A stretch of 64,000 nucleotides of DNA from the NCBI GenBank assembly GCA_000727475.1, contig KL647312.1:186001-250000 (forward strand), given 5' to 3'. The position numbers and the translations under genes are program-made. Numbering within the stretch: the first letter of the stretch is position 1; each line of letters opens with the position of its first letter. This document shows, piece after piece, positions 47,983-59,099 of this stretch. Origin of the DNA: Sarcocystis neurona (taxonomy: Eukaryota; Apicomplexa; Conoidasida; Eucoccidiorida; Sarcocystidae). The notes beneath the pieces are model-generated. The model was given only the letters and a program-made list of their open reading frames with translations, did no database searches and was not told the DNA's origin.

Positions 47983-50893
47983 GCTGAGCGAATACATGTT
48001 AAGAAAAAATTTGAGTTATTTCCTAGGCCTGCACACTACACGTTCCCTGCGTCACACTTCGAATCCAAAACCTCCCACCTGGCCCGAAGTGGTGTTATGA
48101 GGCGGGCTATCGTGAAGTTCTGCCCGACAGCATGATACCTGACAGTCACGGGCACAAGCAAGAACGGTTCAAAGTCGACAATGAATATCTTCCGTGGGAC
48201 AAAGCGTATTCGAAAGTAAACTTTACATCATGCATACAGAAAAACTGACTGCGTTTCTGTCCGGCGAAAAACATCTCCGTATTTGTGTGCAACGATGGTT
48301 TCAATATGTAAGCTTCCATGTGTGCGGTCTTGCAGACTCATGCATTCGTATTCCGACCTACGCATCCGTCTAGGTCTTATAAAAGACAAATACCGGTGAT
48401 GGTACCAGAGCACCAGTGTAGACTGTCGACGTTCGCGGCCTTCTGGTTTTTTATTGATTGGTGGGTCGACATGGTTCCGCTTAACGGCGCAGCGTATGGA
48501 TTCAAGATAACATCCACGTTCACTCAGTGAATAATACTTACCACGTCAAAAATACCAACTTCCGAAGAGCAGTACCGACTCGCACTACCACTGAGTGTAG
48601 CTCAACACGTCATCACGGCACTGGACGACGCTACCCCTTCATAGACCATAGTCCTCCTTCGACCGACAGTGTATCTGATCGGACCTAAATGACCTAAAAG
48701 TCGACAAACGTGTCCCGAGTCTTGTGCAGTCACGCCGCTAGGTTAAACACAGGCAGCAACGGTCAAGCTTGCACAGAGGCAGAAGCGTGCATTTTTACTT
48801 GGGGACCCACTTCTTTTGCGAGGATGCCTGTTTCAGCTCGCAAAACGGGGCTGAGTTACAGGAGTCATCTGGTGTCTTGTACCGCTGGCTTGCATATACG
48901 ATATGTAGCTGGTAGCATTTGACTTTTCTGTAGGAAAAAATACGTCATAGGTAGATATTGGTCGCGAGCTTGGAGGAATCTGTCCTACACACTGACAGGG
49001 TCTGTTTCTACCCTTGGAGCATCTGCACGTGAATGCACATACACTTAAATGTACACACGCTACACCGACGGAGGATTATGCTGTGCTACGTATACGTGGC
49101 GCGTAGCGTAGGCCTACATACACGTTTTGTTGCTCGAATGTTGTGAAGATACACAGGTGTACCGCCTTTTTATGCGTATCACGCTACACGCGCGTGCGCG
49201 TGCAGCACTGCATGCCTACCGTAGTTTGACACCTCGTTGGGGAAATCGTACTTGCAACGTGGGTAGTACCCCAAAAATCAGCACCTCACCTTATTTGTGG
49301 AAGGTTTACACATGCACTCGGTACAGATGAAAGTCACTTTCCGTACCTGTGTGTTTATCATTACTCCCCCCCTTTTTTCAGTGTCCTTCAGCGCTCGGCC
49401 TTCTTGCATCACGTTGCAGCAGAGCGCCGGAGAATCGGCTAATTCATGGAGAGCATCTCGACAACGCATGATTTGTGCTGCACGAAGCCCGCCAGCTTGG
49501 TGCCTGCGAAGTCGCGCTCATGGGTAATGCTTCCCTGGATTTCTCCATCGGCCTAAAAATGGATATTCGTGCTGTATGCCGTACTATCATCTTGTGTGTG
49601 GGATGTGTGCGCATGCGCAGCGGTGTACGTGCCTTCTCTAGCCATACCAAGGCCAGCAGCGCCTCGCTGCTGGTTAATTCAGGCCCCACCGGAAGCACTG
49701 GCGACATCGTTAGCGCAGAATAACCCTCAGAGCAAGTAGTAAGTTTTCGAAAAACAAACGTTTATAATGATGTCAGAGAGACGCCCCCTTAACTGCCGTT
49801 GGGTATCACAATATCACAACACGGCAACGACAAACTCGCATACTACGTGTTTGCAACGCGCGGAGCCCCTAAGCGCATAATTCGTCCTCATTCCTCAGGG
49901 AGTCTTTCTACACAATTGTTGAATTCTTAAACGCAAATAGTTTTACTACTTTTCCCGCCTGAACTTTCCGTCTCCAAAAAGCTGAAGGTGTAGTCGACGT
50001 CAAGGGGAGATTACCGTATGACGACTGCCGTCTTCTGTAGCACGGTATTTCCACGAAGTACACACCACGTCATGAACTGAGCCGCTGCGCCATTGGCGAG
50101 CTCCCGTTGTAGCAGAACAGCTTCGGGACAGCGTGCAAGGAAGAATTCATATATCTTGTGCAAAGTACTTGGGTGTCTTCAGCACGACTGTGCTGCCTGG
50201 TACCGTGGCGCGCTAGCGTGTGGATGTCACGTGCGCTCAACGTGCATGGCTGGCACTGCAGGACTGCAGCCAGGTACGGCACGGTTGGTGCGAAAGTCTA
50301 CCGGTTACTGAGCAACGTCACTCTTTTCATTGAGAGTATATCTCACGCGGGCAGACAATTTAGCGGCCTTCGCAATCGGGATGGTGCCTCTCCAACATGC
50401 ACCATAGTCATTATCAAGAGCAGGAGCTCCCGCGATTCGGCAAGACTAGAATTTGCAGGTGTTACCAGGGAACTTTGGCCGCAGCAGTGAAAAAGATTGC
50501 AGCAGCAGAAGTCCGTTTGGCACAGTTTCAATAGCAGCGGCGCAGCGACCACACAACAGGAAACAGGCACGGCAAAGGGGGTTGCTGAAAGAGGGTGCCG
50601 CAGCAGATCTCTGGCACACTTGCAGTAGCAGCGGCGCACCGACCACTTAACACAAAACAGGGACGGCAAAGGGAGCTGCAGTAGCCGCAGGAGGAAATGC
50701 GACGGTATCAGCAGGGGCGGCCGCTAGCAGCAGCAGCAGCCGACCTACGTTGAAGCGCGCACCATACAGTTTGGATCCTTCGTGTATGCCGACCCTGAGG
50801 CTCAGGTTACGGCAGCAGCTGAATAAAGACGTGTGAAGCGCGCCTGGAGGATTAATCGCCAGACTGTATCTAGTTGCACACCTCTGTTCCGCG
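47983..50893. other. Intergenic stretch between divergent genes
   Basis: About 2.9 kb between the DRC10-like gene (minus) and the TMEM33-family gene (plus), which point away from each other, so both promoters should lie here. No supported gene. A plus-strand frame at 49475-49723 is open for 82 codons but also open on the other strand. A CAG-rich block lies at 50480-50745. Confidence 0.5.
50480..50745. repeat. CAG/GCAG-rich block upstream of the TMEM33-family gene
   Basis: Clustered GCAGCAG runs (50489-50510, 50610-50635, 50718-50740) with a repeated phrase near 50530 and 50630 (agcagcggcgca-cgaccac). It ends about 150 bp before the ATG at 50894, so it may lie in the 5' UTR or promoter. Confidence 0.6.
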
Positions 50894-53800
50894 ATGGCTG
50901 CTGCATCCAGTAACCTCACAGAAGCCGAGCAGGCCTTCCTTGTGTACGACTGGGCAAAGAGCGAAAAATGGCAGTCGTATCTGATGAACCTCTATCCTGT
51001 TCCGCCCCAAAATAAAATCGTAAAATGGAAAATTAAGTTCTTCAAGGCGCAGGAGGTAAGAGTATCGCGGTCTCCACGTAAACCTGCCTGTGATTGCCAG
51101 CAGCGTAATGTCGCCGGTCAACGCACATACCTGCTTAGGCCCCCGCAACTTAGCGGCCAGGGTAAGGAAATATAATGAGCTTCTCGTGCATGCTGTGGCG
51201 TGTGCTAAGCGTATACGTACCGGAAGCTATGCCTTAAAAATCAACCTGCAGAGCTTTCATACGTTGTTCGAGATGCGGCTACAGTGATATGCGCCGAAGC
51301 GCGGCGACGGCGTACGCTCCTTGTGCGGCTAAACGTCTGCAGCGAAGCAGCGTACACACGTTGCGCACAGTGTGTGCAAATTCACCTGGAGGTGACAAAA
51401 CGCTCATTCTGCGTACATCTTCACATGGTTACTTCAAGTTTATAACGTACGAATTTTGATTGTAAGTGCGTGTTTTGAAGATGACGCTCCGGATATATCG
51501 TTGACTCGTAACGAGCCAAAAAGACGTCTGACCGTGCTAGGTCAGACGAATCCCGTACCATCATATGCAATTTTTTGTGCAGTCCCCACTACAGAAGCAT
51601 CCTAAATGCCGACTGCTCGCCTCAGAGGCTTTATACCTGAAGAATATGAGACCTGCATTTCATAGCTTGTTGCACGTGATACTACCACCAACGTGCCACC
51701 ACGTACTCGTGAAGTCTGATTATTATAAATTCGGATACTAAGGATTTCAGCAGGAGTTCGAGCCCACACCTTAAAATGTCCATCCACCGAGGTCTGATCT
51801 CCAGGCCGGGCGATACCTCGGACGTATGCACTGCGCGCCCTCCGCGCAGTATCAGCCCTATCGCCTGGGTGCTGCTGCTGCTGTCGGGCATGCAGACCTA
51901 TTGCTTTTGACTCGGCACGCACTTTCGCCAACGCTTGGTCTCTGCTGCGCCATGGGCATGTTCAAAACTGCGCCTACAGCCCATCCAAGGCGAGCGCCCG
52001 AGACATCCTACTGCTTTTGATTATATGTCTTGCATCGTCCCGCTTCACTGGCAGTACATGCCTTGTCCTGCCTAGTGATCTGTGTGAGTCTGTTCGGGTT
52101 TGCTGATGTGGCAACTGCATATTTTGAGCTTCTGTCGTATCCTAGGCATTCGAGGATGTGGTTCACGTCCTGTCTTCTTCTTTGTTGACTTCTCTAAAGC
52201 GTACACGGTCTAGTAGTGGTAATGCCGGGGCTCGATGAGCATTAGCTGCTGTGAGATTCAAGTTGAAGCTGCTGCTTTCATTTAAGCGCATTTTCTGCTG
52301 CATGATCTGGTGACGAGTTGGGTGAGAATGCGGCTGCTGGTGTGTGAGAAGGAGGCTGTTTTTTCTGATGTAGATGCTGTTGACTTTCTTGTCTGCTTGC
52401 AGGTGGTTTTAGGAATTTCCTGCAGCCACAGTGCAGTATTCACCGTGCTGCTTCCGCCAGTCGATCTATGGATCTACATCGGCGACCCGGTTTTTTTTTC
52501 TTTCGAATTGTTGAAAGTTGTGCTGCTCTTCCTACTTGCGTCCCTGGATGCGAATTGTGTCTCTTCCGTATGCTCCTACGCGGGCTGGCTTGTGCTGGTA
52601 TGGAGTAGCGTTGTGACGTGCAGCTGTCGCACACGGCTCTGGTGCCCTGTTATTCGTGCGTGTGAGTATTGTATCAAACCGTTGTGTCTTTGCTTTGTCT
52701 GACTGTTGTTGTGCGCTCTCGCAGAACGCAGATTTAAATCCCGATTCTCCGGCGTTGGCAGCCGCGTTGGCTGAACAAAATTCTTCAGCTTCATGTCGTG
52801 CGCGTCCCGCGGCTGCTGCGCAGCCGTCTCACTCGTCTTCCTCTGCGTGGTCGCAGCCGAGAAACGCGTGGTCACAGGAAACACGTAGTCGACCCGCTTT
52901 TAGCACACCTGTGTCGACGTTGAGGAAGAAAATTCTTCCTTTATTATGTGTGCTAGGCCTCATTTCAGGACTTTCGACTTCCTTTTTGGCTACTATGGCC
53001 GAGAAAGGCGCCTCTGGCGCGGTGAGGCGACTAGCACGTCAGTAGACACACAAGTGCCAGCGACGGGTCGCATGTAGCCGCGCCCAGCTACTGTCACGGC
53101 TTTGTTGTAGCATAAAGCTGCAACTGTGTGTCCACGTGTACATGTTACCGCAGCAGGTATACTACACGCATACATGTAACTCTTCATGTTTCGCTGCCGC
53201 AGGCGCTGTTGAACCGTCGGTAGTTGTGGGTAGACCTCCCGGTGTATGGATTTATAAACATCTAGAAGAGGACACCACAAGAGATCCCAACGTGTTCCCG
53301 TGTATGCATATATGTGCATATACGTGTCTGTCGAGGGGAACTGAAAATGGAGACGTTGCGACGGGTTGAGGGATTTCTACGCATGCATTGCCTTACGTTC
53401 CGTCTGCGTTTGTCTCGCTTATTGCCATTGACGGTGCCTGCTCCTGTGTTCTTTTGTGATTGTCCGTTGCGGCAGTTCACGTATTCTGCGGCGGGCACCC
53501 TCCTGTTGTTCTTCTCCTTCCTCACGCATCTGTACATTGTGCTCGGGAAGCCGCCTTTCCGATTGGCGGATCTCTCGGGTGCGATGTCGAGCGCTTTTGC
53601 GAGCTACATGCAACAAGCGATTGTGCAGGACTCCACTCATGCAATGCTCTACTTGTTGTTCACATCGACGATGCCGCTCTCTTTTCCTGCCCTCTTCTCC
53701 CCCACCATCTCGGCCCTGCTCGTCATCTGCTCCTTGATTACAGCCGGAGACGGCATTCCAGCGTTCATCTGTAGAATGTAAGGCCTCTGCAAAGCCAAGC

Positions 53801-56800
53801 GCGGGTATCGTTGCACAGCGTTCCCGCGTACTATATTTCATATAGGTGGCCGTAGGCTAAACTACCACACAGCAGCATCAACCTGTAAACCATGTGGCAG
53901 CTGAGGCATGGCTTGACTGCCTCACTGCTGTATGCACAACTAATTGCGTGCTGCGTTGCCGTGCACGGCGAAGGGGATGGAGGCGTCCAGAGACGTAAAG
54001 CTGCGTACACACGCGACACACCATAAACAGCATTGCCGTGTTTTCGAAGACGTACTTAGAGGCGTTGCTTCAAGAGATTTGCCTGAACGTAGACACGGAG
54101 GAAAATAGACCGCAGGACACTCACACGAGTCGCAGAGTCTACAGACAAGGGAGTAGAATGTGCTGTGAGATGTTACGCATTCGAGTACGACTTTATCGCA
54201 CACCTGTAGTTGTCGTCCGTCGTCAGTCATACGGTCAAGCGTCCTAAAGGGCGGCCGAGACGGGACTGAATCGTTGAGCTTTGTCACCTGTATTTTTATT
54301 CTTTTCTAACCTGGTCTCCCTGAAATTTGACCTCGGTATTTGTACAAGAAAGAGTGCCACTACAGGGGAAAACTGTTTTGCGTAGGGATGGCAAAGCAAG
54401 TGTTACTTCCTAAAGACGTTCCCGCGAGCGAAAACACTTTTTGCGTCAGAAGAGTGGAGATTGCTGTTGCAAGCTGGCAGACCGCGGTGATGTCTTTGGA
54501 AGACTCGTCGGCAGCTCTCACGTTCTCTTTTTGCGTCAGAAGAGTGGAGATTGCTGTTGCAAGCTGGCAGACCGCGGTGATGTCTTTGGAAGACTCGTCG
54601 GCAGCTCTCATGTTGTCTTTGTTTCCTGTCGTATCAACGGCTGCCTCTTCTTCCACCTGGTGCCCCGTTTTGAACATCAACAAACTGGTGTGTCGCGGCG
54701 TCTTACGTAGAATCTTGTCACTTCATATATTTGTGTTGTCTGTGCCTGGCAGGCCCCTGCTTCGGGAATGTGTACAGAAAATTCAGACTGAGGTACGCGG
54801 CGTGACTTCGGACTGTCACTTGATTATCTGTCGAAGCAGACGCAGGCTGTGTTCTACCACAAAGCTCTACTCGAAGCAATTTGCCTTGTACAAGCGTCCG
54901 CATTTATACGGTGTCCGACACTTGTGTATGGCTTTGTGTGTACACCCGCTTTTTAATCTGAGTCTAGTAGACAATCACGTAACATGATACCGGCGCTGTT
55001 GAGGTCAGCAAGCTTCATAAATATATTCTTTCTTCGTCGTTCGGGGACTGCACGCATCGTCTGTTCCGCGGGCGTATCTTCTCCGGCCGCAGCAAATGTG
55101 GCAAATCTTTGTTTGTCGTTCTCAAGCCACAAAATTTCCGTTGAACGTGCATCTTTCTCTCTGGTCGTTGTAGCGGGGGCAATCCACCGTCCCCTTTGTG
55201 CTCTCTCACGTGTTCTATAGATTCTCACGCATTTCTCTGTCAGCAGCGCCAACTGATAAGGTAAAACTGGTTAAAACTTTGAAGTTACCTGTGTGCGAGA
55301 GAATCTTACATATTGTGCGCAACCGTCTGAAATGAGCGAAGTAGCGCCCTACGTCCGCAGTTTTGAAGTGATACGTGGCAATAATGTGGAGTCGCACTGT
55401 TTTTCCATTCAAGTTGCTGAGTGGAATTGGGACGCTCGCACGATTTTTCATTAGCACTGATGACGCAGTAGGCACAGTCGTCTATCGTTTTGGTCAGACC
55501 CACGGTAAGGTAGCAGCCGTGCTCTGCACGGGGGACTTGTTTTAGCGCACGCCAAATGCAAGCAGGATCTGTACAGTGATCACGTGCGCGTCTGTCGTTG
55601 ACGGAAGACGTATCACGCGATGGTTTGCCCGTACGCACAAGGGCGGTGAATGGCAGACAAACCATACTGCTGTTTCGGCTGGAGGCGGTGGCTTCCGCCC
55701 GTGTTAGCGCGAAGCGTCTGTCGAAAGAAGTAAATTGTGATTGTCAACAACCATCCCGCTACCTGGGGTGGCACCACTCAAATGAAGACGTGTCAGAGGA
55801 GACAATGTGGTGCTCTAGGCGATATGGAGCCATATCATGGCGTGTTACTGCTGGGTTTGCTGCGCGGGTGATTGTGGTATGCAGAGGTACCGCCTACTAC
55901 AGCACCGCGCGGACGTGGAGGTTTTCTTTGGAATTTTTTTTATTGGTTCTCGCGTGTTGACCTTAAACTTCTCCCTTAGCGAAAGCGTAGTTCCCGCCTT
56001 CCTGTATGTCAACCTGCTGAAAATGAGGTAAGCACTTGCGACTTACGTCGCAGAAGTCGTTGCGCCATTTACAGAGAACAACACACGCAAGAGACGCGTA
56101 ACAACAATGTCTGATCTGGCGGCGTTTTCGCTTTCGGTTTTGCGTGGATCACACGAATGAAGTAATTGTAAGTGTTCCCGGCACTGCTTTAGCGCGTCTG
56201 CTTTAGGTGATCAGTGCACGCCTAACCCCTTAAAAAACGACGTACCACTACGTTAAGGGCAACCGAAGAAAGTACGCATGGCGTCCTGGTACAATACATA
56301 TGATTAACTGTAGGGGCCTTTCTTCATATGCGCACACTAGTATATTGGATTATCAGTGGGCGGCCGCAGCAGCGAAGTTAGCGGAACGAAGACAGGCGCG
56401 ATGTTCAAGAAATGCGGCACTGATCTTACTTTTCTCGCCGTTGCCAGAGCACATGACAACCTGGTCTTGACACACCACCCAGCTGACCTGGTGAAAATGC
56501 ATGTGAATTCTCAGGTATTCAACGTGCGGTTTCACACATACGACATTTCAAAGAATAAACGGTAAGCAACACCACGTCGAAGGTGAGGAAGTACTACGTT
56601 CTATGCACAACTGGCGATCTGCAGAAAGGGTAGTGTATCGTGTAAAAGGCTGAGGACGGAAAAGTGCCGTGAATGCTGCAAGATCCCTTCCACAGGATGC
56701 ACTTTTGTGAGTCCTCACGCGTGGGTCGTTGCACTGGTGTGTGCTGCGAGGACGAGTACGATCCTGGAACCAAGGTGCAGTTTGAATGGAAACACGTTTA

Positions 56801-57916
56801 GGTCCACTCTCCGTAACAAAGCGCAGATTGCTGTGTACCGTGTACCTGCGTTAGGTTAAATGGAAATGTTGGACGTAGCGATGCACTAGGCGAATAAACA
56901 GCTATCGCTACGTGTGTGCAATCGTGACGAAGGATGCTGCGTAACGCATCTGGCATAGCACAAACTCTGTTTTAGGCTTCTCTCCGTGTGTGACTGAATC
57001 AGCAGCTGCACTGTGTTCGATACACAGGTTAGTGTGCGCCATCAAGTGTGAATCTAATCCGCTTACTGATTTGTTTGAAGTACATCACGAGTGTGACGCA
57101 AGTCGAGCCAAAACTGCGCCCTACGCGTCCGTCTGGATGCAAACGGCACGTAGATTAGTGAACATTTCCACTAGTGTGACAAGTTACATTTCAAGCGAGC
57201 CAGTCACTACACGGCGTGCGCGCTGCACTTTCAGGAAAGATGAACAGTTGCATCATGCAAGCACAGCCCACCTCTCGAAGTGTCGTAGCATTGTGATTTT
57301 TGCAGACTGCGTGTTTGCCTCGACGAGTGAAATACGAGCTCTCGTTTTATCATTGGTGTCTCTCAGGGACGCTTCGACGGCTTGTGTACAGCCCGGCTTG
57401 CCCACGTTTTTTTGCCACCCTCTATGAAAAGGTGAGCAACTCGGTATTCGTCGTAATGAGGGACATGGAATAGAGCATTCAGGATTATGTGGTAAAAATC
57501 AACCTGCAGCATCCGGGGCGCGCAGGAAATATGGGGGGAGGGGGGCATAATGTAACTCAATTCTACTAAGTTTTTCTTTCACGAACGTGTCATTCGTAAT
57601 TTTTGCCAACGCCCACAGCCGGTGGAGCAGTCCAGGTGAACTTCGTAAGAGTGCCCTGACTCTGTTTTCGGTTGTGTAACTTTGTCGTCATCGTTGTCGT
57701 GGCGATCTCGTGTATCTCTCGGATGACCTTGTTTTGTTTATCAACTCGTAAACCAGCGTGATCGATGTGTGTACATGGTGGTACACTATGAGAAAAGCAT
57801 TTTATACATTTGCCTGCATGCCCTGCGTTATGCTGTCGCCTCACTTCTAGTTGCAGGTAGTGACTGCCTCTTTAGCAAGTCCTGCTTCGCCACGAGGGTG
57901 GTGCAACGTTCAATAA
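50894..57916 (+). CDS. TMEM33/Pom33-family membrane protein (365 aa, 8 exons)
   Basis: Exons 50894-51055, 52725-53021, 53476-53777, 54753-54792, 55903-56027, 56515-56561, 57367-57431, 57857-57916; all GT-AG, all phases match, total 1098 nt. TMEM33/Pom33 proteins sit in the ER and nuclear envelope, bind reticulons and help nuclear-pore and ER-tubule organisation. Matches in family order: a first hydrophobic helix (about 124-145), LLLFFSFLTHLYIVLG, the AxxQQAIVQDSTHAMLYLLF segment (compare AQALLEDSCHYLLYSL in animals), MPLLRECVQKIQ (compare LPLLRSVLDKL), EVFFGIFFIG, VVPAFLYVNLLKMRYS, and TLRRLVYSPACPRFF (compare IIMKPACPLF). The 54-residue first exon (EAEQAFLVYDWAKSEKW, KIVKWKIKFFKAQE) and a Ser/Ala-rich linker form an N-terminal extension absent from animal TMEM33. 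Introns are 0.4-1.7 kb. Confidence 0.88.
54437..54616. repeat. 90-bp tandem duplication in TMEM33-family intron 3
   Basis: A unit starting ctttttgcgtcagaagagtg, with internal core accgcggtgatgtctttgg, occurs at 54437 and 54527, identical across nearly the whole 90 bp. Because 90 is divisible by three, frames on both strands stay open across the pair, producing 107-215 codon ORFs. It lies wholly inside the intron 53778-54752. Confidence 0.95.
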
Positions 57917-59099
57917 AAGTCGGGATCTAATATTGGGCAGTAATGTTATCTGCACTGGGTGAACAAGACCACTGTAAACAGAGAAGTGCTGTAAGCTCAA
58001 GCGACGATCATTAGCACAACACAGGTCAACTGGACCTCATGAACAGGAGCACCTGTCGAAGCCCCCCCCTCTAAAGGTTCGCAGTGGTCCACCGGCGCGG
58101 TTGCACCTGTGAGACCTGAAGCGACCACAGTGTGTGACACTCGATGAGGCAAACTCAAGAAGCCGACCCGGCGGTGTCGCCCAAATGATCTTTTCCGTGG
58201 ACACCGGCCCGTGCTCATGCATGCCCTCCCCTGGAAGGTGGAAGCATACTGCCGAATATATTTTGTTGAATTTCAAACCGGGGACAAGCCGATTAACCGT
58301 GCGTGCCATCTTGAGTGAGAGGCTCCGCGGAGGAAGGAATAGGAAGCAGACTGTCGTAACTACCATGTGGAACTGCGGAATTATTTGTGCAGAGGAGAAC
58401 ATTGAATATACCTCTAAAGAGGAAGAAGCTACTAACCAGCTCACGGCGGCTCCGCGCTGAAACCACAAACGGAATTATGCATGATCCTATACTACTGCAC
58501 TTTGCCGCCTGTCATGGCTCCCATGAAGTGGCGCGTGGCTTTCGTCACAGACGCCGCGTGACCTGCGTCCTCATATTTCATTGGTCGTGTGTGGGATGAG
58601 GCCGCTCAATCCCGCACGTGAGTGTGACCACTGCCTGCGCCAACCTTTCTCGCTTGTGGTGCGCCTTTGCCAGTACCGTATAGCCTCCGCGCGGCCAATT
58701 CAGTGCCTCCTAAGACTGAGCTCTGCATGTGCAAGAAGTCACCGTCTCTGGATATTCGTAAGAACGGCAACAATGGGATGCAGATGTATTGGTCAGTGTA
58801 AGGGAACCTCGTTGGGCTCTTCTTTTTCTCAGTCGGTGAAAACGCCGATTTGCACGTGTACACAACCTGCTCACACGTCGCGTTTGTGATCACGGTTCTG
58901 TAAAAATGTTGCGTGTTCTTCGGCAGGGCAAGGCGAAAGACTGCCTCCTTCCGAAATATCATTGCTGCATGTGAAGTGACAGTCGTCGCCAGATGAAACC
59001 TCGTGCAGCTTTCTCGGTGCTGGTTCATGTCCAGCGAGGTTACGCCGGCGTTTCTCGGGAGAACTGCGGCATGCGGGGTTTTTTGTCACATTCGGCTGT
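57917..59099. other. Intergenic stretch between convergent genes
   Basis: About 1.2 kb between the TMEM33-family gene (plus) and the 858-codon minus-strand frame. A frame at 58134-58460 is open on the plus strand (109 codons, first codon GTG) and a longer one on the minus strand (58037-58468). Neither has a domain or splice partner. Both genes should have their 3' UTRs here. Confidence 0.5.

Noticed and set aside
51755..51775. gttcgagcc phrase resembling a tRNA T-loop
   Set aside because: Flanking bases cannot form the T-stem or an acceptor stem; no D-arm upstream.
54340..54987. 215-codon plus-strand frame with two identical 30-residue repeats
   Set aside because: Sits in intron 3 and overlaps exon 4 of the TMEM33-family gene in a different frame; kept open by the 90-bp duplication.
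54953..55665. Several open minus-strand frames within TMEM33-family intron 4
   Set aside because: Protein-like in places but no phase-consistent exon chain or domain; competing plus-strand frames are equally open.
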